Source: Geobacter sp.
GTDB lineage: Bacteria; Desulfobacterota; Desulfuromonadia; Geobacterales; Pseudopelobacteraceae
Length of the DNA stretch: 48,920 nt
Assembly (NCBI GenBank): GCA_025360785.1
Contig: JANYBN010000035.1
Location: 1-48,920, forward strand
Direction: 5' to 3'
In this document: in pieces, positions 21,578 to 30,694 of the stretch
Layout: every line of letters begins with the position of its first letter
Numbering within the stretch: position 1 is the stretch's first letter
Notes under the pieces: generated by a model
The model's database searches: none
What the model was told of the DNA's origin: nothing
What the model saw: the letters and a program-made list of their open reading frames with translations, nothing else
Position numbers and translations under genes: made by a program

Positions 21578-23695
21578 ATGAGCAGTTTGAACCAGGACAT
21601 TATTGTGGCTGATCCACTTCTGATTATTGAGAGCGACGCAGGTTTTGCCGAGCTTATGTGCTCTACACTCAACGCCTGCGGCCATTCCTGCCGTAAAGGC
21701 ACTTGCGGGCAGGATGCATTTGAATGGCTGGCCACAAACTCCGCTTCCCTTATTATTCTGGATTATTCGCTCCCTGATATGAGCGGAAGCTCTTTCATCG
21801 AGAAGATCCGTACTCTGGGAATAGAAATCCCTTTTGTTATGGTAACCGCCTCTAATGATGCCGGGTTGGCGGTTGCGATGATGAAGAGCGGAGCCTGCGA
21901 TTTCATCATAAAAGACGCTTCCTTTCTAGACCGGCTGCCTGCTGTAGTCGCACGTGCCTTGCAGGAACAGAAAACCCTCCGGCAACTGCAGTCGGCGGAA
22001 ATGTCGCTACGTCTGAGTGAGACCAGGCTTGCTCGTGCCCAGAAAATTGCCCGCATGGGGAGCTGGGAATGGAATCTCGCCTCAGGTGACATCTACTGGT
22101 CAGATGAACTGTACCGTATTTTCGGTCTGCCGGTGGGTCTGCCGGAAACAATTACCATTGACTGGCTGCACACGCTTATAAACCCTCTCGATCTGGTTGC
22201 TTTTAAAAAAGCGGCAAGAAATGCCATCAGAGGCGGTTCTGCTCTCGATATCAATTATAGAATTGTCTCCGGCGATGATGGCGAAATAGTCGTTAACAGC
22301 CAGGGCGAGATCGAGTATGACGAGTCAGGAAACGCCTGCCTGCTCTCCGGTACAACATTGGATATCACCGCCAGAATCAAGGCGGAAAGTGAAATACAAC
22401 AGCTGATCAACTACGACTCCCTGACCGGCCTTCCCAATCGCAGCCTGCTGCATGACCGTCTCCACCTCGCCATTGCCCAGGCTTCCAGGGAAAAACAGTT
22501 GTTAGCTGTTTTGATGCTTGACCTTGATCGTTTCAAAGACATCAACGAAACCATGGGGCATCGAGCCGGAGATAAACTGTTGAAGGCGGTTGCCAAACGC
22601 CTGCAGGTCTGTCTCCGTGACAGTGATACACTGGCCCGATTGGGTGGAGACGAATATGTAGCTATTCTGATTGATGTGTCACACGAAGAGGGCATCACTA
22701 CCGTTGCAAAAAAAATACTGGCAGTAGTTTCCGAGCCGTTTTATATCGATGGCACCGAAATATTCTCAACTTGCAGTATCGGTATTGCGGTCTACCCGAT
22801 GGACGGAGAGGACAGCCATACTCTGCTGAAACATGCCGATCTGGCCATGTACCAGGCCAAAGGCGCTGATCGTAACGTTTTCCAGTTTTTTTCGCGCGAA
22901 ATGAACAATCTGGCGCTGGAGCGGATGATGATGGAAAACTCCATGCGCAGGGGCCTTGAACGGGGTGAGTTCTTTCTGGTTTATCAGCCCCAGGTAGATG
23001 GCCGCACAGGTAAAATATTCGGCATGGAGGCCCTGATCCGCTGGCGCCACCCCGATATGGGCATGCTGGCTCCAGACCGGTTCATCAGTCTGGCTGAAGG
23101 GAACGGCCTCATTATTCCGCTCGGTGAGTGGGTGCTGCGGACCGCATGCCACCAGAACAAAGCCTGGCAGGATCAGGGTTTTCCACCGGTACGCGTTGCG
23201 GTCAATCTTTCAGCCAAGCAGCTTGGCCAGTATCATCTCGATGAAGTCGTGGCGGCAACACTTCTGGAAACAGGACTGGACCCGGAGTGGCTTGAGTTGG
23301 AGCTGACAGAAAGTGTCATTATGAAAGATGCCGAACAGAACGCCGTACTTTTGAAAAAATTCAAAGAAATGGGGATTTCTCTGGCCATTGACGACTTCGG
23401 TACCGGCTATTCATCACTTTCCTACTTGAAAAACTTTCCGATCACCCGCCTTAAAATCGATCGTTCCTTTGTGCGTGATATCACCACAAACCCGGATGAT
23501 GCCGCAATTGCCAGAATCATCATCGACATCGCCCACTCCCTCAACCTGAGCGTTATCGCCGAAGGTGTCGAAACCCGCGCCCAGATGCAGTTTCTCTCTT
23601 TCAACAATTGTGTCGAGATGCAGGGTTATCTGTTCAGCCGCCCGGTACCGGCCGAAGAATTTACCGAGCTTTTAAGGAACGGCTTGAAGGTGTGA
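21578..23695 (+). CDS. Receiver-PAS-GGDEF-EAL cyclic-di-GMP protein
   Basis: The 705-residue protein has a receiver domain (phospho-acceptor Asp62 in ILDYSLPDMSG), a PAS domain (about 150-265, opening MGSWEWNLASGDIYWSDEL), a GGDEF domain with active-site GGDEY at 356-360, and an EAL domain (EAL at 484-486, later IDDFGTGYSSL). An RxxD inhibitory site (RDSD, 347-350) lies five residues before GGDEY, typical of product-controlled cyclases. The EAL motifs look intact. It could therefore both make and degrade cyclic-di-GMP, with one activity dominant. It has no membrane segment. It probably follows glmU on the same transcript. Confidence 0.94.
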   Translation: MSSLNQDIIVADPLLIIESDAGFAELMCSTLNACGHSCRKGTCGQDAFEWLATNSASLIILDYSLPDMSGSSFIEKIRTLGIEIPFVMVTASNDAGLAVAMMKSGACDFIIKDASFLDRLPAVVARALQEQKTLRQLQSAEMSLRLSETRLARAQKIARMGSWEWNLASGDIYWSDELYRIFGLPVGLPETITIDWLHTLINPLDLVAFKKAARNAIRGGSALDINYRIVSGDDGEIVVNSQGEIEYDESGNACLLSGTTLDITARIKAESEIQQLINYDSLTGLPNRSLLHDRLHLAIAQASREKQLLAVLMLDLDRFKDINETMGHRAGDKLLKAVAKRLQVCLRDSDTLARLGGDEYVAILIDVSHEEGITTVAKKILAVVSEPFYIDGTEIFSTCSIGIAVYPMDGEDSHTLLKHADLAMYQAKGADRNVFQFFSREMNNLALERMMMENSMRRGLERGEFFLVYQPQVDGRTGKIFGMEALIRWRHPDMGMLAPDRFISLAEGNGLIIPLGEWVLRTACHQNKAWQDQGFPPVRVAVNLSAKQLGQYHLDEVVAATLLETGLDPEWLELELTESVIMKDAEQNAVLLKKFKEMGISLAIDDFGTGYSSLSYLKNFPITRLKIDRSFVRDITTNPDDAAIARIIIDIAHSLNLSVIAEGVETRAQMQFLSFNNCVEMQGYLFSRPVPAEEFTELLRNGLKV

Positions 23696-23754
23696 TCAAG
23701 GGATGGTGCAGTGTCCGGACGAAGCGCAACAGGACAAGTCCAGTCTTGTTTTGA

Positions 23755-23784
23755 TTGACGATCATCTCCCGATGGGTGTATATT
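23755..23784 (+). promoter_or_regulatory. Promoter of a mini transcription unit
   Basis: TTGACG (23755-23760) and TATATT (23779-23784) with an 18-nt spacer form a good sigma70-type promoter. The expected start near 23791 is followed by a perfect 10-bp palindrome CTCGTACGAG (23801-23810), which could act as an operator or a leader hairpin. Confidence 0.55.
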
Positions 23785-23830
23785 GATTATAAAGGTATTA
23801 CTCGTACGAGGATTGAAAGGAGTGATTACA

Positions 23831-23893
23831 ATGTTCACTGAAAAATTTCGTATCCGTCCTGTCTCCCACTGTAAAGAGGGATGCAGTCGTTAG
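23831..23893 (+). CDS. Putative 20-residue Cys-x3-Cys peptide
   Basis: The ORF encodes MFTEKFRIRPVSHCKEGCSR, with ATG preceded by AAAGGAG at a spacing of 8 nt. It lies about 40 nt after a good promoter and is followed at once by two hairpins, the second an intrinsic terminator, so promoter, ribosome site, ORF and terminator make a complete unit of about 165 nt. The peptide is basic and carries His13, Cys14 and Cys18. It could be a free peptide, a modified-peptide precursor, a leader peptide, or the coding part of a dual-function RNA. No neighbouring gene tells which, and I do not recognise a family. Confidence 0.5.
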   Translation: MFTEKFRIRPVSHCKEGCSR

Positions 23894-23915
23894 CCCGCCA
23901 TGATGATTGGCGGGC
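23893..23915 (+). other. Hairpin directly after the 20-residue ORF
   Basis: GCCCGCCA (23893-23900) pairs with TGGCGGGC (23908-23915) around a 7-nt loop. The stem begins at the last base of the stop codon. It has no T-run, so it is more likely a regulatory or stabilising hairpin than a terminator. Confidence 0.6.
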
Positions 23916-23925
23916 GCACGTAACG

Positions 23926-23953
23926 AAGCCCCTGTAGAAATGCAGGGGCTTTT
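23926..23953 (+). terminator. Intrinsic terminator of the mini unit
   Basis: AAGCCCCTG (23926-23934) pairs with CAGGGGCTT (23943-23951) around an 8-nt loop, followed by further T residues. It ends the short transcript started at about 23791. Confidence 0.7.
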
Positions 23954-23979
23954 GCTATAGAAGTAGAACGGCAGAATAA

Positions 23980-24016
23980 AAGAGGGGCATCTCTCAATTC
24001 GAGAAGTGCCCCTCTT
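23980..24016 (-). terminator. Terminator of the small Cys protein gene
   Basis: AAGAGGGGCA (23980-23989) pairs with TGCCCCTCTT (24007-24016), with an inner partial stem. Read on the minus strand it ends in a T-run and lies about 40 nt after the stop codon of the small Cys protein gene. Confidence 0.75.
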
Positions 24017-24055
24017 AGTAGCATCTATGTGCGCTTGAACGGCACATAGCGCATA

Positions 24056-24268
24056 TCAGCTCAAATTGTTGTAGTTACCACTGACATACGGCATTGTTGC
24101 CGGACGAACTTCATGGTCCAATTCCGGGATCGTTCCGCAGGTATCACAGAGATATTTATCACCGATGTACGCATACTCCGAATGTTCGCAATCGCCGCTC
24201 CATATCTTGATGTCGCAGGAACCGTCCCTTTTAGTGCGATCTTTAGTAATCAATGTTGTCGTCAACAT
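24056..24268 (-). CDS. Small Cys-rich protein of unknown function
   Basis: The start at 24268 is preferred because AGGGGGTG lies about 6 nt before that ATG; a GTG 9 nt upstream would overlap the ribosome site. The 70-residue product has Cys in SCDIKIW, GDCEHSEY and LCDTCGTIPEL, so a zinc- or cluster-binding knuckle is plausible. It is a single-gene unit with its own extended -10 promoter and terminator, which argues that it is real. No family is recognised. It shares the small size and CxxCG pattern of the protein at 31446 but no clear sequence similarity. Confidence 0.65.
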   Translation of the reverse strand: MLTTTLITKDRTKRDGSCDIKIWSGDCEHSEYAYIGDKYLCDTCGTIPELDHEVRPATMPYVSGNYNNLS

Positions 24269-24291
24269 ATCGAACACCCCCTTTTGAACTC

Positions 24292-24297
24292 ATTATA
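24292..24297 (-). promoter_or_regulatory. Extended -10 promoter for the small Cys protein gene
   Basis: On the minus strand TGCTATAAT gives an extended -10 element (TATAAT at 24297-24292), with TTGCCA 15 nt further upstream as a weak -35. The expected start is about 17 nt before the ATG. Confidence 0.6.
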
Positions 24298-24336
24298 GCA
24301 CATTTGTAACCCTGGCAAGGCACTGACTGGCACTGA

Positions 24337-25965
24337 CTATTCCTTGATCTGCTCCAGCAGGGTCTGGATGTCTGTCTGAGAGGCGATCTCGCATTGCTCT
24401 TCGAGGACTGCGGCGAGTATTTCTTCGGTGGTCAGGGGGTTGGCCATAACCACGCGGAAGACGGTGATGGTGCCGCCGTGGTAGCGGCCCGGGGCGAGAG
24501 TGGTGCGGGAGACGAAGGTTCTCCCTGCCTCGCGCTGGCGTTTCTGCATGGTTTCGATGATTTTGTCGAGCAGCTCGTTGATGCGGGCCGCCCGCTCCGC
24601 TGGGGCCAGGGCCAGGGCCTTTTGCACCCAGGCCGGGACGTAGCGGTAGGTAAGTATGTTGAGTTCCGGCTCGGATACCAGCTCGAAGTCGGGATGGGCG
24701 TCGATGCGCCGTGCGAAACGTCGGGCGCGCTCGATGCCCTGATCTATGAGCAGTTCATATCCCTTTCGGCCGATTATGGAGAGACCGGCATGCACCAGCA
24801 TGGCCATGCCGGGGCGCGAGCCTTCGAGGGTGCGGCTACCCAGATCACGCGAGCCACGGCGGATGATGTAGGCGGCGTGGTGTTCGATTGAGGAGAGGGT
24901 AGCAGGGTCCTTGAACAGCACCATGCCGGCACCCATGGGCACATAGAGTTGCTTATGGGCGTCGATGGTTACCGAGTCGGCACGTTCGATACCTCGCAGC
25001 AGTCCCCGATAGGTATCGGAAAAAAGGGTCGGCCCGCCCCAGGCGGCATCTACATGGAAGTGACAACCCAGTTCTGCGGCCAGATCGGCCAGTGCCTCCA
25101 GCGGATCGACGTTGCCGGTTTCGGTGGTCCCGGCGATGCCTATGAGGCTTAAAGGTCGGATGCCCTCGCCGCGCAGCCTTGTGCAGTGGTCCCGCAGCCG
25201 TTTCATGTCGATGCGGTTGTTGTCGTCCGTCTCCACCGCGATGAGGTTGTCCCGTCCGATACCCAGCAGGTCGGCGGCTTTGCCCAGTGAATAATGCCCT
25301 CGGCGGGAGACCAGAATGGCCAGCCCCTGGCAGTCCAGATGCTTCAGTGCCTTGACCAGTCCCTCCCGCGAGATCCCCTTGAAATCGCCCGAGGGACCGC
25401 AAAGGCGGTTGCGGGCGGCCCAGAGGGCGGTGACGTTGGCGATGGTGCCGCCGGAGCAGAAGGCGCCCAGGGAATAGCTGCTGTTCTGGATCCACTGGCT
25501 GTAAAAATCGTCGCTGCCGTTGTAGATCAGGCGATGCATCATGGCCAGCACCTGCCGCTCCATGGGCGTAAAGGCGCGGGAGGTTTCCACCTTGACCAGA
25601 TTCTGGTTAAGGGCGGTCAGTATCCGGGAGAGCGGGAGCATGAAGTAGGGGAGGGCGGAGGTCATATGCCCGATGAATCCCGGCGAGGCGGTGTGCACGG
25701 ATTGGGAAACGAGTTTTTCCTTGAGAAATTCCGTGTAGTCCGAAACGTATGTGGGATCTTCCGGGATGCGGGACTTGGAAAAATCCCCCTCGATTTCATC
25801 GAGATCGCGCTCAACAGCGACGATATGCTCCTGCAAAAAACCGGTCAGATCATCGGAAATGGCCTGATCGATACGCCCCAAGGTGGAGTCGGGGGCTTCC
25901 GGGACGGTAAAAATCCGGTAAATATTCTCCAGATTGGCTTGGGCAAGTTCTCTTGATTTGGGCAT
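24337..25965 (-). CDS. panP: Pyridoxal-dependent aspartate 1-decarboxylase-like protein (PanP type)
   Basis: This 542-residue enzyme is a group II pyridoxal-phosphate decarboxylase. The cofactor lysine is Lys338 in TIDAHKQLYVPMG, the ring-stacking His is His224 in RRGHYSLGKA, and Asp306 in FHVDAAWGG binds the pyridine nitrogen. Length and the N-terminal region fit the PanP type of Vibrio and relatives, which makes beta-alanine from aspartate for pantothenate synthesis in place of PanD. A glutamate decarboxylase activity cannot be excluded from sequence alone. It has its own promoter with a leader of about 90 nt. Confidence 0.82.
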   Translation of the reverse strand: MPKSRELAQANLENIYRIFTVPEAPDSTLGRIDQAISDDLTGFLQEHIVAVERDLDEIEGDFSKSRIPEDPTYVSDYTEFLKEKLVSQSVHTASPGFIGHMTSALPYFMLPLSRILTALNQNLVKVETSRAFTPMERQVLAMMHRLIYNGSDDFYSQWIQNSSYSLGAFCSGGTIANVTALWAARNRLCGPSGDFKGISREGLVKALKHLDCQGLAILVSRRGHYSLGKAADLLGIGRDNLIAVETDDNNRIDMKRLRDHCTRLRGEGIRPLSLIGIAGTTETGNVDPLEALADLAAELGCHFHVDAAWGGPTLFSDTYRGLLRGIERADSVTIDAHKQLYVPMGAGMVLFKDPATLSSIEHHAAYIIRRGSRDLGSRTLEGSRPGMAMLVHAGLSIIGRKGYELLIDQGIERARRFARRIDAHPDFELVSEPELNILTYRYVPAWVQKALALAPAERAARINELLDKIIETMQKRQREAGRTFVSRTTLAPGRYHGGTITVFRVVMANPLTTEEILAAVLEEQCEIASQTDIQTLLEQIKE

Positions 25966-26060
25966 GAGAGTGAAGTCACCGATTTTTCAAAAGGATGAGT
26001 AATTAGCGAAAAACAAACTTTCGCAGGAGATGTAACAACGTGATAAAAAAACGATATCCC

Positions 26061-26090
26061 TGTATACAGAACCGGCCCGCCTTCTGTCAA
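26061..26090 (-). promoter_or_regulatory. Promoter of the panP-like gene
   Basis: On the minus strand TTGACA (26090-26085) and TATACA (26066-26061) are 18 nt apart, a near-consensus sigma70-type promoter. The start would fall near 26054, leaving a leader of about 89 nt. The rest of the 267-nt gap (25966-26232) shows nothing else clear. Confidence 0.65.
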
Positions 26091-26232
26091 ATTCAAAAAG
26101 GACGAAGCGGTTCAAGAGGGAGGCTTGGGTGTCACGGTATCGATTGATAAAATCAAGGCAGAGGCTGCATTATCCCCCCGAATTCCCACTACCCTAAATT
26201 TGCATCTATCTGTGTGCGGAAATGCTCTGCCG

Positions 26233-27057
26233 TCAGTGGGGGGGCAATTTCTTTTTAACCGCTGCTGCAGGAGTGGCCGGAAACTTTAACTGGAGCATGT
26301 CCAACTGCCGGGAGAAAATGACCTTGAAGGTGCTGATGTCATGATTGCCGGGAACGATAAAGACCCGATCCTTCGGGAGGACAGTGGCCAACAGGGAGGG
26401 GCCATCTTTAACCACCCAATCCTCACTGCCATAGCCGAGATAGATCGGAGGGTAGTTCTTCGGCGCTTTTGAATATTCCTTTATCCAACTCCAGACCAGA
26501 CGCGACCAGTCGCTTAAGTCTGTTGCTTTTGTGACCTGTTGCCAGGAGGCAACACCCCCGGCATCCTTGATTTCCTGGATCAATGAATTCAGGCCAAGAT
26601 AAGGGCTGATGAGTAAGACGTCATCAATGTCCCTGTGGTGGCTGTGCAGGTAGATAAGGGTGCCGAGCCCCCCCCCCATGGAAAAACCGGCAATCCAGAT
26701 ATGGCGATATCCCTTGCGCCGTGCCGGATCGATAATGTCGGTTTGCAGTCGCTTCCCAAGGACGTGATTTGTGTAGTAGCTGTAATTGGTGTCCGGGGCA
26801 ACGATGTCAAAGGGGAGGCGGCGACGTCTGATTTTGTCGATGACCCCTTCCTTTTCGAAAATTGTGTTGCTGCCGCCGAGTCCGCGCAAGAGCACAAGGA
26901 GATTATCCGCTCTCCCTGTTACTTCCGCTGGGTAGGAGAGTGTGTCAAGGGGAATCTTCGGGGTGACTGCGCAGCCGGTTACAAGGAGGTAGCAGACAAA
27001 AAGAGTGCAATACAGCAGATGTCTAATAAATGGAAAAGTCATGTTGGTCCGGTTCAA
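26233..27057 (-). CDS. Lipoprotein with alpha/beta-hydrolase fold
   Basis: The N-terminus has a hydrophobic signal followed by the lipobox LLVTGC, so the mature protein should be lipidated and sit in the envelope. The fold is alpha/beta hydrolase: LLRGLGG near the first strand, the nucleophile elbow GFSMGGG, and a C-terminal His in VPGNHDIS. The 274-residue length depends on a TTG start at 27057 with GAGGA 12 nt upstream; an ATG 15 nt downstream is the alternative. A substrate is not evident. It lies upstream of the panP-like gene but is separated from it by 267 nt and a promoter. Confidence 0.75.
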   Translation of the reverse strand: MNRTNMTFPFIRHLLYCTLFVCYLLVTGCAVTPKIPLDTLSYPAEVTGRADNLLVLLRGLGGSNTIFEKEGVIDKIRRRRLPFDIVAPDTNYSYYTNHVLGKRLQTDIIDPARRKGYRHIWIAGFSMGGGLGTLIYLHSHHRDIDDVLLISPYLGLNSLIQEIKDAGGVASWQQVTKATDLSDWSRLVWSWIKEYSKAPKNYPPIYLGYGSEDWVVKDGPSLLATVLPKDRVFIVPGNHDISTFKVIFSRQLDMLQLKFPATPAAAVKKKLPPH

Positions 27058-27120
27058 GGCGATCGGAAATCCTCGTTAAATGTTTGTCCCTGTGACAGAA
27101 GTTGCGCAGGGAAGGCCTGA

Positions 27121-27434
27121 AATATAATACAACTAACGTGCCAAAGATGACAAACTATATAGATAGTGCAACAGCATGCTTGTACAGAGTATTCTGGAAG
27201 AGAGGGCGTGAGGTCAACTGAAAGCCGTCATTTGAATCTGTCACGACAAACATATCTGTCATATATGACAGGAGCCGTGGTGGAGGCGGTCGTTTTTCTA
27301 ATTCAACCAACAAAAACAAGAACCTCCCTGTTGGCCTCCATCATCAGGTCGTTAATTGCTTTGCAAAGTCGCTTCATACTGAACCAGATTTGTGATATAT
27401 ATGAATGTCAATCTTCTGCGATAGAAGGATTAAC
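27121..27434. other. Intergenic region upstream of uvrA with two spaced palindromes
   Basis: This gap between divergent genes holds no convincing ORF; a 97-codon reading frame (27166-27459) overlaps uvrA and has no ribosome site. It contains TGTCACGACA (27239-27248) and the perfect 16-bp palindrome CTGTCATATATGACAG (27256-27271), whose centres are 20 bp apart. Further on, CCAACA and TGTTGGCCTCCA can form a nested stem with TGGAGG upstream. The palindromes look like paired operator sites. Confidence 0.45.
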
Positions 27435-30302
27435 ATGGCACACGACAAAATCATCATAAAAGGCGCTTGCGAGCACAACCTCAAGTGCATCGACGTCGAA
27501 ATCCCCCGCGACCAGCTGGTCGTCATCACCGGCCTCTCCGGCTCCGGCAAGTCAACCTTGGCGTTCGATACTATCTACGCCGAGGGGCAGCGCCGCTATG
27601 TCGAGTCGCTCTCATCCTATGCCCGCCAGTTCCTGGAGCAGATGGAAAAACCGGACGTCGAATCTATCGAGGGGCTGTCACCGGCGATTTCCATCGAACA
27701 GAAAACCACCAGCAAAAACCCCCGTTCGACGGTAGGCACCGTTACCGAGATCTACGACTACCTGCGTCTGCTGTTTGCCAGGGTCGGACGGCCGCACTGC
27801 CCCTCCTGCGGCAAGGAAATCACCTCGCAGACCGTGTCCCAGATGGTGGACCAGATCATGCTCCTCACCGCCGGGACGAAGCTGACCCTGCTCGCCCCGA
27901 TGATCCGTGGCCGCAAAGGTGAGTACAAGAAGGAGCTCAACCAGCTGCGCAAAGAGGGTTTTACCAGGGTAGTGCTTGACGGGATTCTGCGGGAGCTGGC
28001 TGATGAAATAGAAATGGACAAGAAGAAAAAGCATGACATCGATATTGTTGTAGACCGGATCGTCGTCAAGGATGGCATTCAGCGCCGCCTGGCCGATTCG
28101 CTGGAGACCGCCCTGCACCATGCAGAAGGGGTGGTCAAAGTGGAGGTCGTCGCGCCTGCTGTGACCTCGGATGAACCGCCCGAAGGGAAGAGTAAAAAGG
28201 CTCCCAAGCCCGAGCAGATGCTCTTCTCCGAAAAGCTGGCCTGCGTCGATTGCGGCCTGTCATACCAGGAGATCACTCCGCGGCTTTTCTCGTTCAACAA
28301 CCCGCATGGCGCCTGCCCTGAGTGCACCGGGCTCGGCACCCGCATGTATTTTGACGCCGATCTGGTGATCCCTAATCAGGAGCTCTCCCTGCGTGAAGGG
28401 GCGATTGCGCCGTGGGAAAAACGGCTCTCCGGCTGGTTTCACCTGATTCTGGATGCGCTGGCCAAAGCCTACAAGTTTGATATCCGTACGCCCTTTAAAA
28501 ATCTGCCCGAAAGTGTCCGCGATGTTATCCTGAACGGTTCCAAGGGGGAGAAGATCGAGTTCTGGTGGGAGGAGGACGGTGAACGCCGCCATACCTACCA
28601 GAAGGAATTCGAGGGGGTGTTGAACAATCTGCAGCGGCGCTGGCGCGAGACCGAATCGGACACGTCCCGTGAAGAGCTGGAAAAATATATGAATATCATG
28701 CCCTGTCCGACCTGCCAGGGTGCCCGCCTTCGCCCGGAAGCGCTGCATGTGCTGGTGGGGGAACGCACGATCCGCGACGTGACGGCATTTTCGATCCGGG
28801 ACTGCCTCGGTTTCTTCGAGGAGTTGATGCTGACCGACAAGGAGCAGGAGATCGGCCGCCGGATTCTCAAGGAGATTCGTGAGCGGCTTTCATTCCTGGT
28901 CAATGTCGGCCTCGACTATCTGTCGCTCGACCGCACCTCAGGCACCCTCTCTGGTGGCGAGGGGCAGCGCATCCGTCTGGCGACCCAGATCGGCTCCAGC
29001 CTGGTCGGGGTGCTCTACATCCTGGACGAACCCTCAATCGGTCTGCACCAGCGGGATAATGCCCGGCTGCTAGGCACGCTTAAGCGGTTGCGTGACATCG
29101 GCAACACCGTGCTGGTGGTAGAGCATGACGAAGAGACCATCCTGGAGGCCGATCACCTGATCGACATGGGGCCGGGTGCCGGAGTGCATGGCGGCGAAGT
29201 AGTCGCCCAGGGGACTCCGGCCGAGGTCATGGCTAATCCTGCCTCGCTGACCGGGCGCTACCTGTCGGGCGAGCTCTCTATCGCGGTGCCGAAGAAGCGC
29301 CGCAAGGCGGACAAGTCGCTGCAGATAGTCGGCGCCACCGAGAACAACCTGAAGGATGTCACGGTAGATATCCCGCTTGGCGTCATGACTTGTGTTACCG
29401 GCGTGTCCGGTTCCGGCAAATCGACGCTGATCATCGATACACTGCACAAGGTGCTGGGGCAGCGCCTCTACCGCAGCCGTGAGAAAGCCGGGGCTGTACG
29501 GGATGTGCAGGGTCTGGAACATCTCGACAAGGTCATAAATATCGACCAGTCGCCGATCGGGCGCACGCCGCGTTCCAACCCGGCCACCTACACCGCCGTC
29601 TTCAGCGACATCCGCGACCTGTTCTCCAATCTCCCCGAGTCCAAGCTGCGCGGCTACAAGCCGGGGCGCTACTCGTTCAACGTCAAGGGGGGACGCTGCG
29701 AGGCTTGCTCCGGCGACGGCATCATCAAGATCGAGATGCACTTTCTGCCGGATGTCTATGTGGAGTGTGAAGTCTGCAAAGGGGCGCGCTACAACCGCGA
29801 GACGCTTGAGGTGCATTTCAAGGGGAAGTCGATTGCCGATGTGCTCGATATGACGGTCTCGCAGGGACTGGAGTTCATGGGGGCGATTCCTCGTATCAAG
29901 AACAAGCTGGCGACGCTGGATGAGGTCGGGCTCGGCTATATCAAGCTGGGACAGGCGGCCACGACCCTTTCTGGGGGAGAGGCGCAGCGTGTCAAACTGG
30001 CCAAGGAACTGTCCAAACGCGCCACAGGCCGGACGATCTACATTCTCGACGAACCGACCACCGGCCTGCATTTCCACGATATCGCCAAACTGCTGGAGGT
30101 CATCCAGCGGCTGGTCGAGGCGGGGAATACGATCGTGATCATCGAGCACAATCTGGATGTGATCAAAACCGCCGACTGGATCATCGACCTGGGGCCGGAA
30201 GGGGGCGATCGTGGCGGCGAGATCATCGCTGTCGGCACGCCGGAGCAGGTGGCTAAAGTTACGCGATCATATACAGGGCAGTATCTGCGCAAAATGCTGT
30301 AA
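27435..30302 (+). CDS. uvrA: Excinuclease ABC subunit A
   Basis: The start at 27435 ([10 protein letters not shown]) follows AAGGAT; an upstream in-frame start at 27405 lacks support. The 955-residue protein has both ABC modules: Walker [13 protein letters not shown] and [12 protein letters not shown], signatures [12 protein letters not shown] and [13 protein letters not shown] zinc site is visible in [10 protein letters not shown] with CPEC, and another in CEACSGDG with CEVCKGA. It recognises damaged DNA with UvrB in nucleotide excision repair. Mfd, encoded in the same window, feeds it transcription-blocked lesions. It has no operon partner. Confidence 0.98.
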   Translation: MAHDKIIIKGACEHNLKCIDVEIPRDQLVVITGLSGSGKSTLAFDTIYAEGQRRYVESLSSYARQFLEQMEKPDVESIEGLSPAISIEQKTTSKNPRSTVGTVTEIYDYLRLLFARVGRPHCPSCGKEITSQTVSQMVDQIMLLTAGTKLTLLAPMIRGRKGEYKKELNQLRKEGFTRVVLDGILRELADEIEMDKKKKHDIDIVVDRIVVKDGIQRRLADSLETALHHAEGVVKVEVVAPAVTSDEPPEGKSKKAPKPEQMLFSEKLACVDCGLSYQEITPRLFSFNNPHGACPECTGLGTRMYFDADLVIPNQELSLREGAIAPWEKRLSGWFHLILDALAKAYKFDIRTPFKNLPESVRDVILNGSKGEKIEFWWEEDGERRHTYQKEFEGVLNNLQRRWRETESDTSREELEKYMNIMPCPTCQGARLRPEALHVLVGERTIRDVTAFSIRDCLGFFEELMLTDKEQEIGRRILKEIRERLSFLVNVGLDYLSLDRTSGTLSGGEGQRIRLATQIGSSLVGVLYILDEPSIGLHQRDNARLLGTLKRLRDIGNTVLVVEHDEETILEADHLIDMGPGAGVHGGEVVAQGTPAEVMANPASLTGRYLSGELSIAVPKKRRKADKSLQIVGATENNLKDVTVDIPLGVMTCVTGVSGSGKSTLIIDTLHKVLGQRLYRSREKAGAVRDVQGLEHLDKVINIDQSPIGRTPRSNPATYTAVFSDIRDLFSNLPESKLRGYKPGRYSFNVKGGRCEACSGDGIIKIEMHFLPDVYVECEVCKGARYNRETLEVHFKGKSIADVLDMTVSQGLEFMGAIPRIKNKLATLDEVGLGYIKLGQAATTLSGGEAQRVKLAKELSKRATGRTIYILDEPTTGLHFHDIAKLLEVIQRLVEAGNTIVIIEHNLDVIKTADWIIDLGPEGGDRGGEIIAVGTPEQVAKVTRSYTGQYLRKML

Positions 30303-30328
30303 ACTATGATTTAACCTTTTTTGCTTCA

Positions 30329-30392
30329 AGATTACTTCATGATTACTCAAGATTTTAAGTTCTAAAGTTTGGTAATCTTGTGGTAATCATGA
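30329..30392. repeat. GATTAC direct and inverted repeats after uvrA
   Basis: AAGATTAC and CATGATTAC (30329-30347) are followed by GTAATCTT and GTAATCATG (30373-30392), giving two possible alternative stems. There is no T-run directly after them. It may be a weak transcription end or RNA structure downstream of uvrA. Confidence 0.4.
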
Positions 30393-30444
30393 GGCTGAAT
30401 ATGTTTGGTTGTTTCCGGCGAGTCCGGATCAAGGAATGAATAAA

Positions 30445-30690
30445 ATGAATTCAACTGAGGAAAGAGAAGGGCAGTATCCCCCCTTCGATCATGCGAAACT
30501 GCTGGAGCTGGCGTCAACCCTCATGCCTTTCGGCAAACACCGGGGGCGTCTTCTGGTCGAGCTTCCGGAGCCGTATGTGGTCTGGTTTGCCGGTCAGGGC
30601 TTTCCGCCTGGAAAGCTGGGGGAGATGTTGCAGACGGTCTATGAAATCAAGGTCAACGGGCTGGAATATCTGTTTGATAAATTAAAGTAA
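30445..30690 (+). CDS. DUF3820-type small protein
   Basis: The ATG at 30445 has AAGGA 9 nt upstream; an in-frame ATG at 30436 lies too close to that site. The 81-residue product has the DUF3820 pattern MPFGKHRGRLLVELPEPYVVW, spread over residues about 30-50, and a Gly-Phe-Pro turn before the last helix. Its function is not settled. It ends 4 nt before the convergent TetR-family gene. Confidence 0.7.
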   Translation: MNSTEEREGQYPPFDHAKLLELASTLMPFGKHRGRLLVELPEPYVVWFAGQGFPPGKLGEMLQTVYEIKVNGLEYLFDKLK

Positions 30691-30694
30691 CGCC

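Noticed and set aside
20620-21735. 371-codon minus-strand ORF across glmU
   Set aside because: Antisense to the hexapeptide-repeat region of glmU; the repeats create an open reverse frame.
27166-27459. 97-codon ORF upstream of uvrA
   Set aside because: No ribosome site, overlaps the uvrA start, low-complexity product without family resemblance.
29070-30149. 359-codon minus-strand ORF across uvrA
   Set aside because: Antisense shadow of the conserved ABC module of uvrA, with no start signal.
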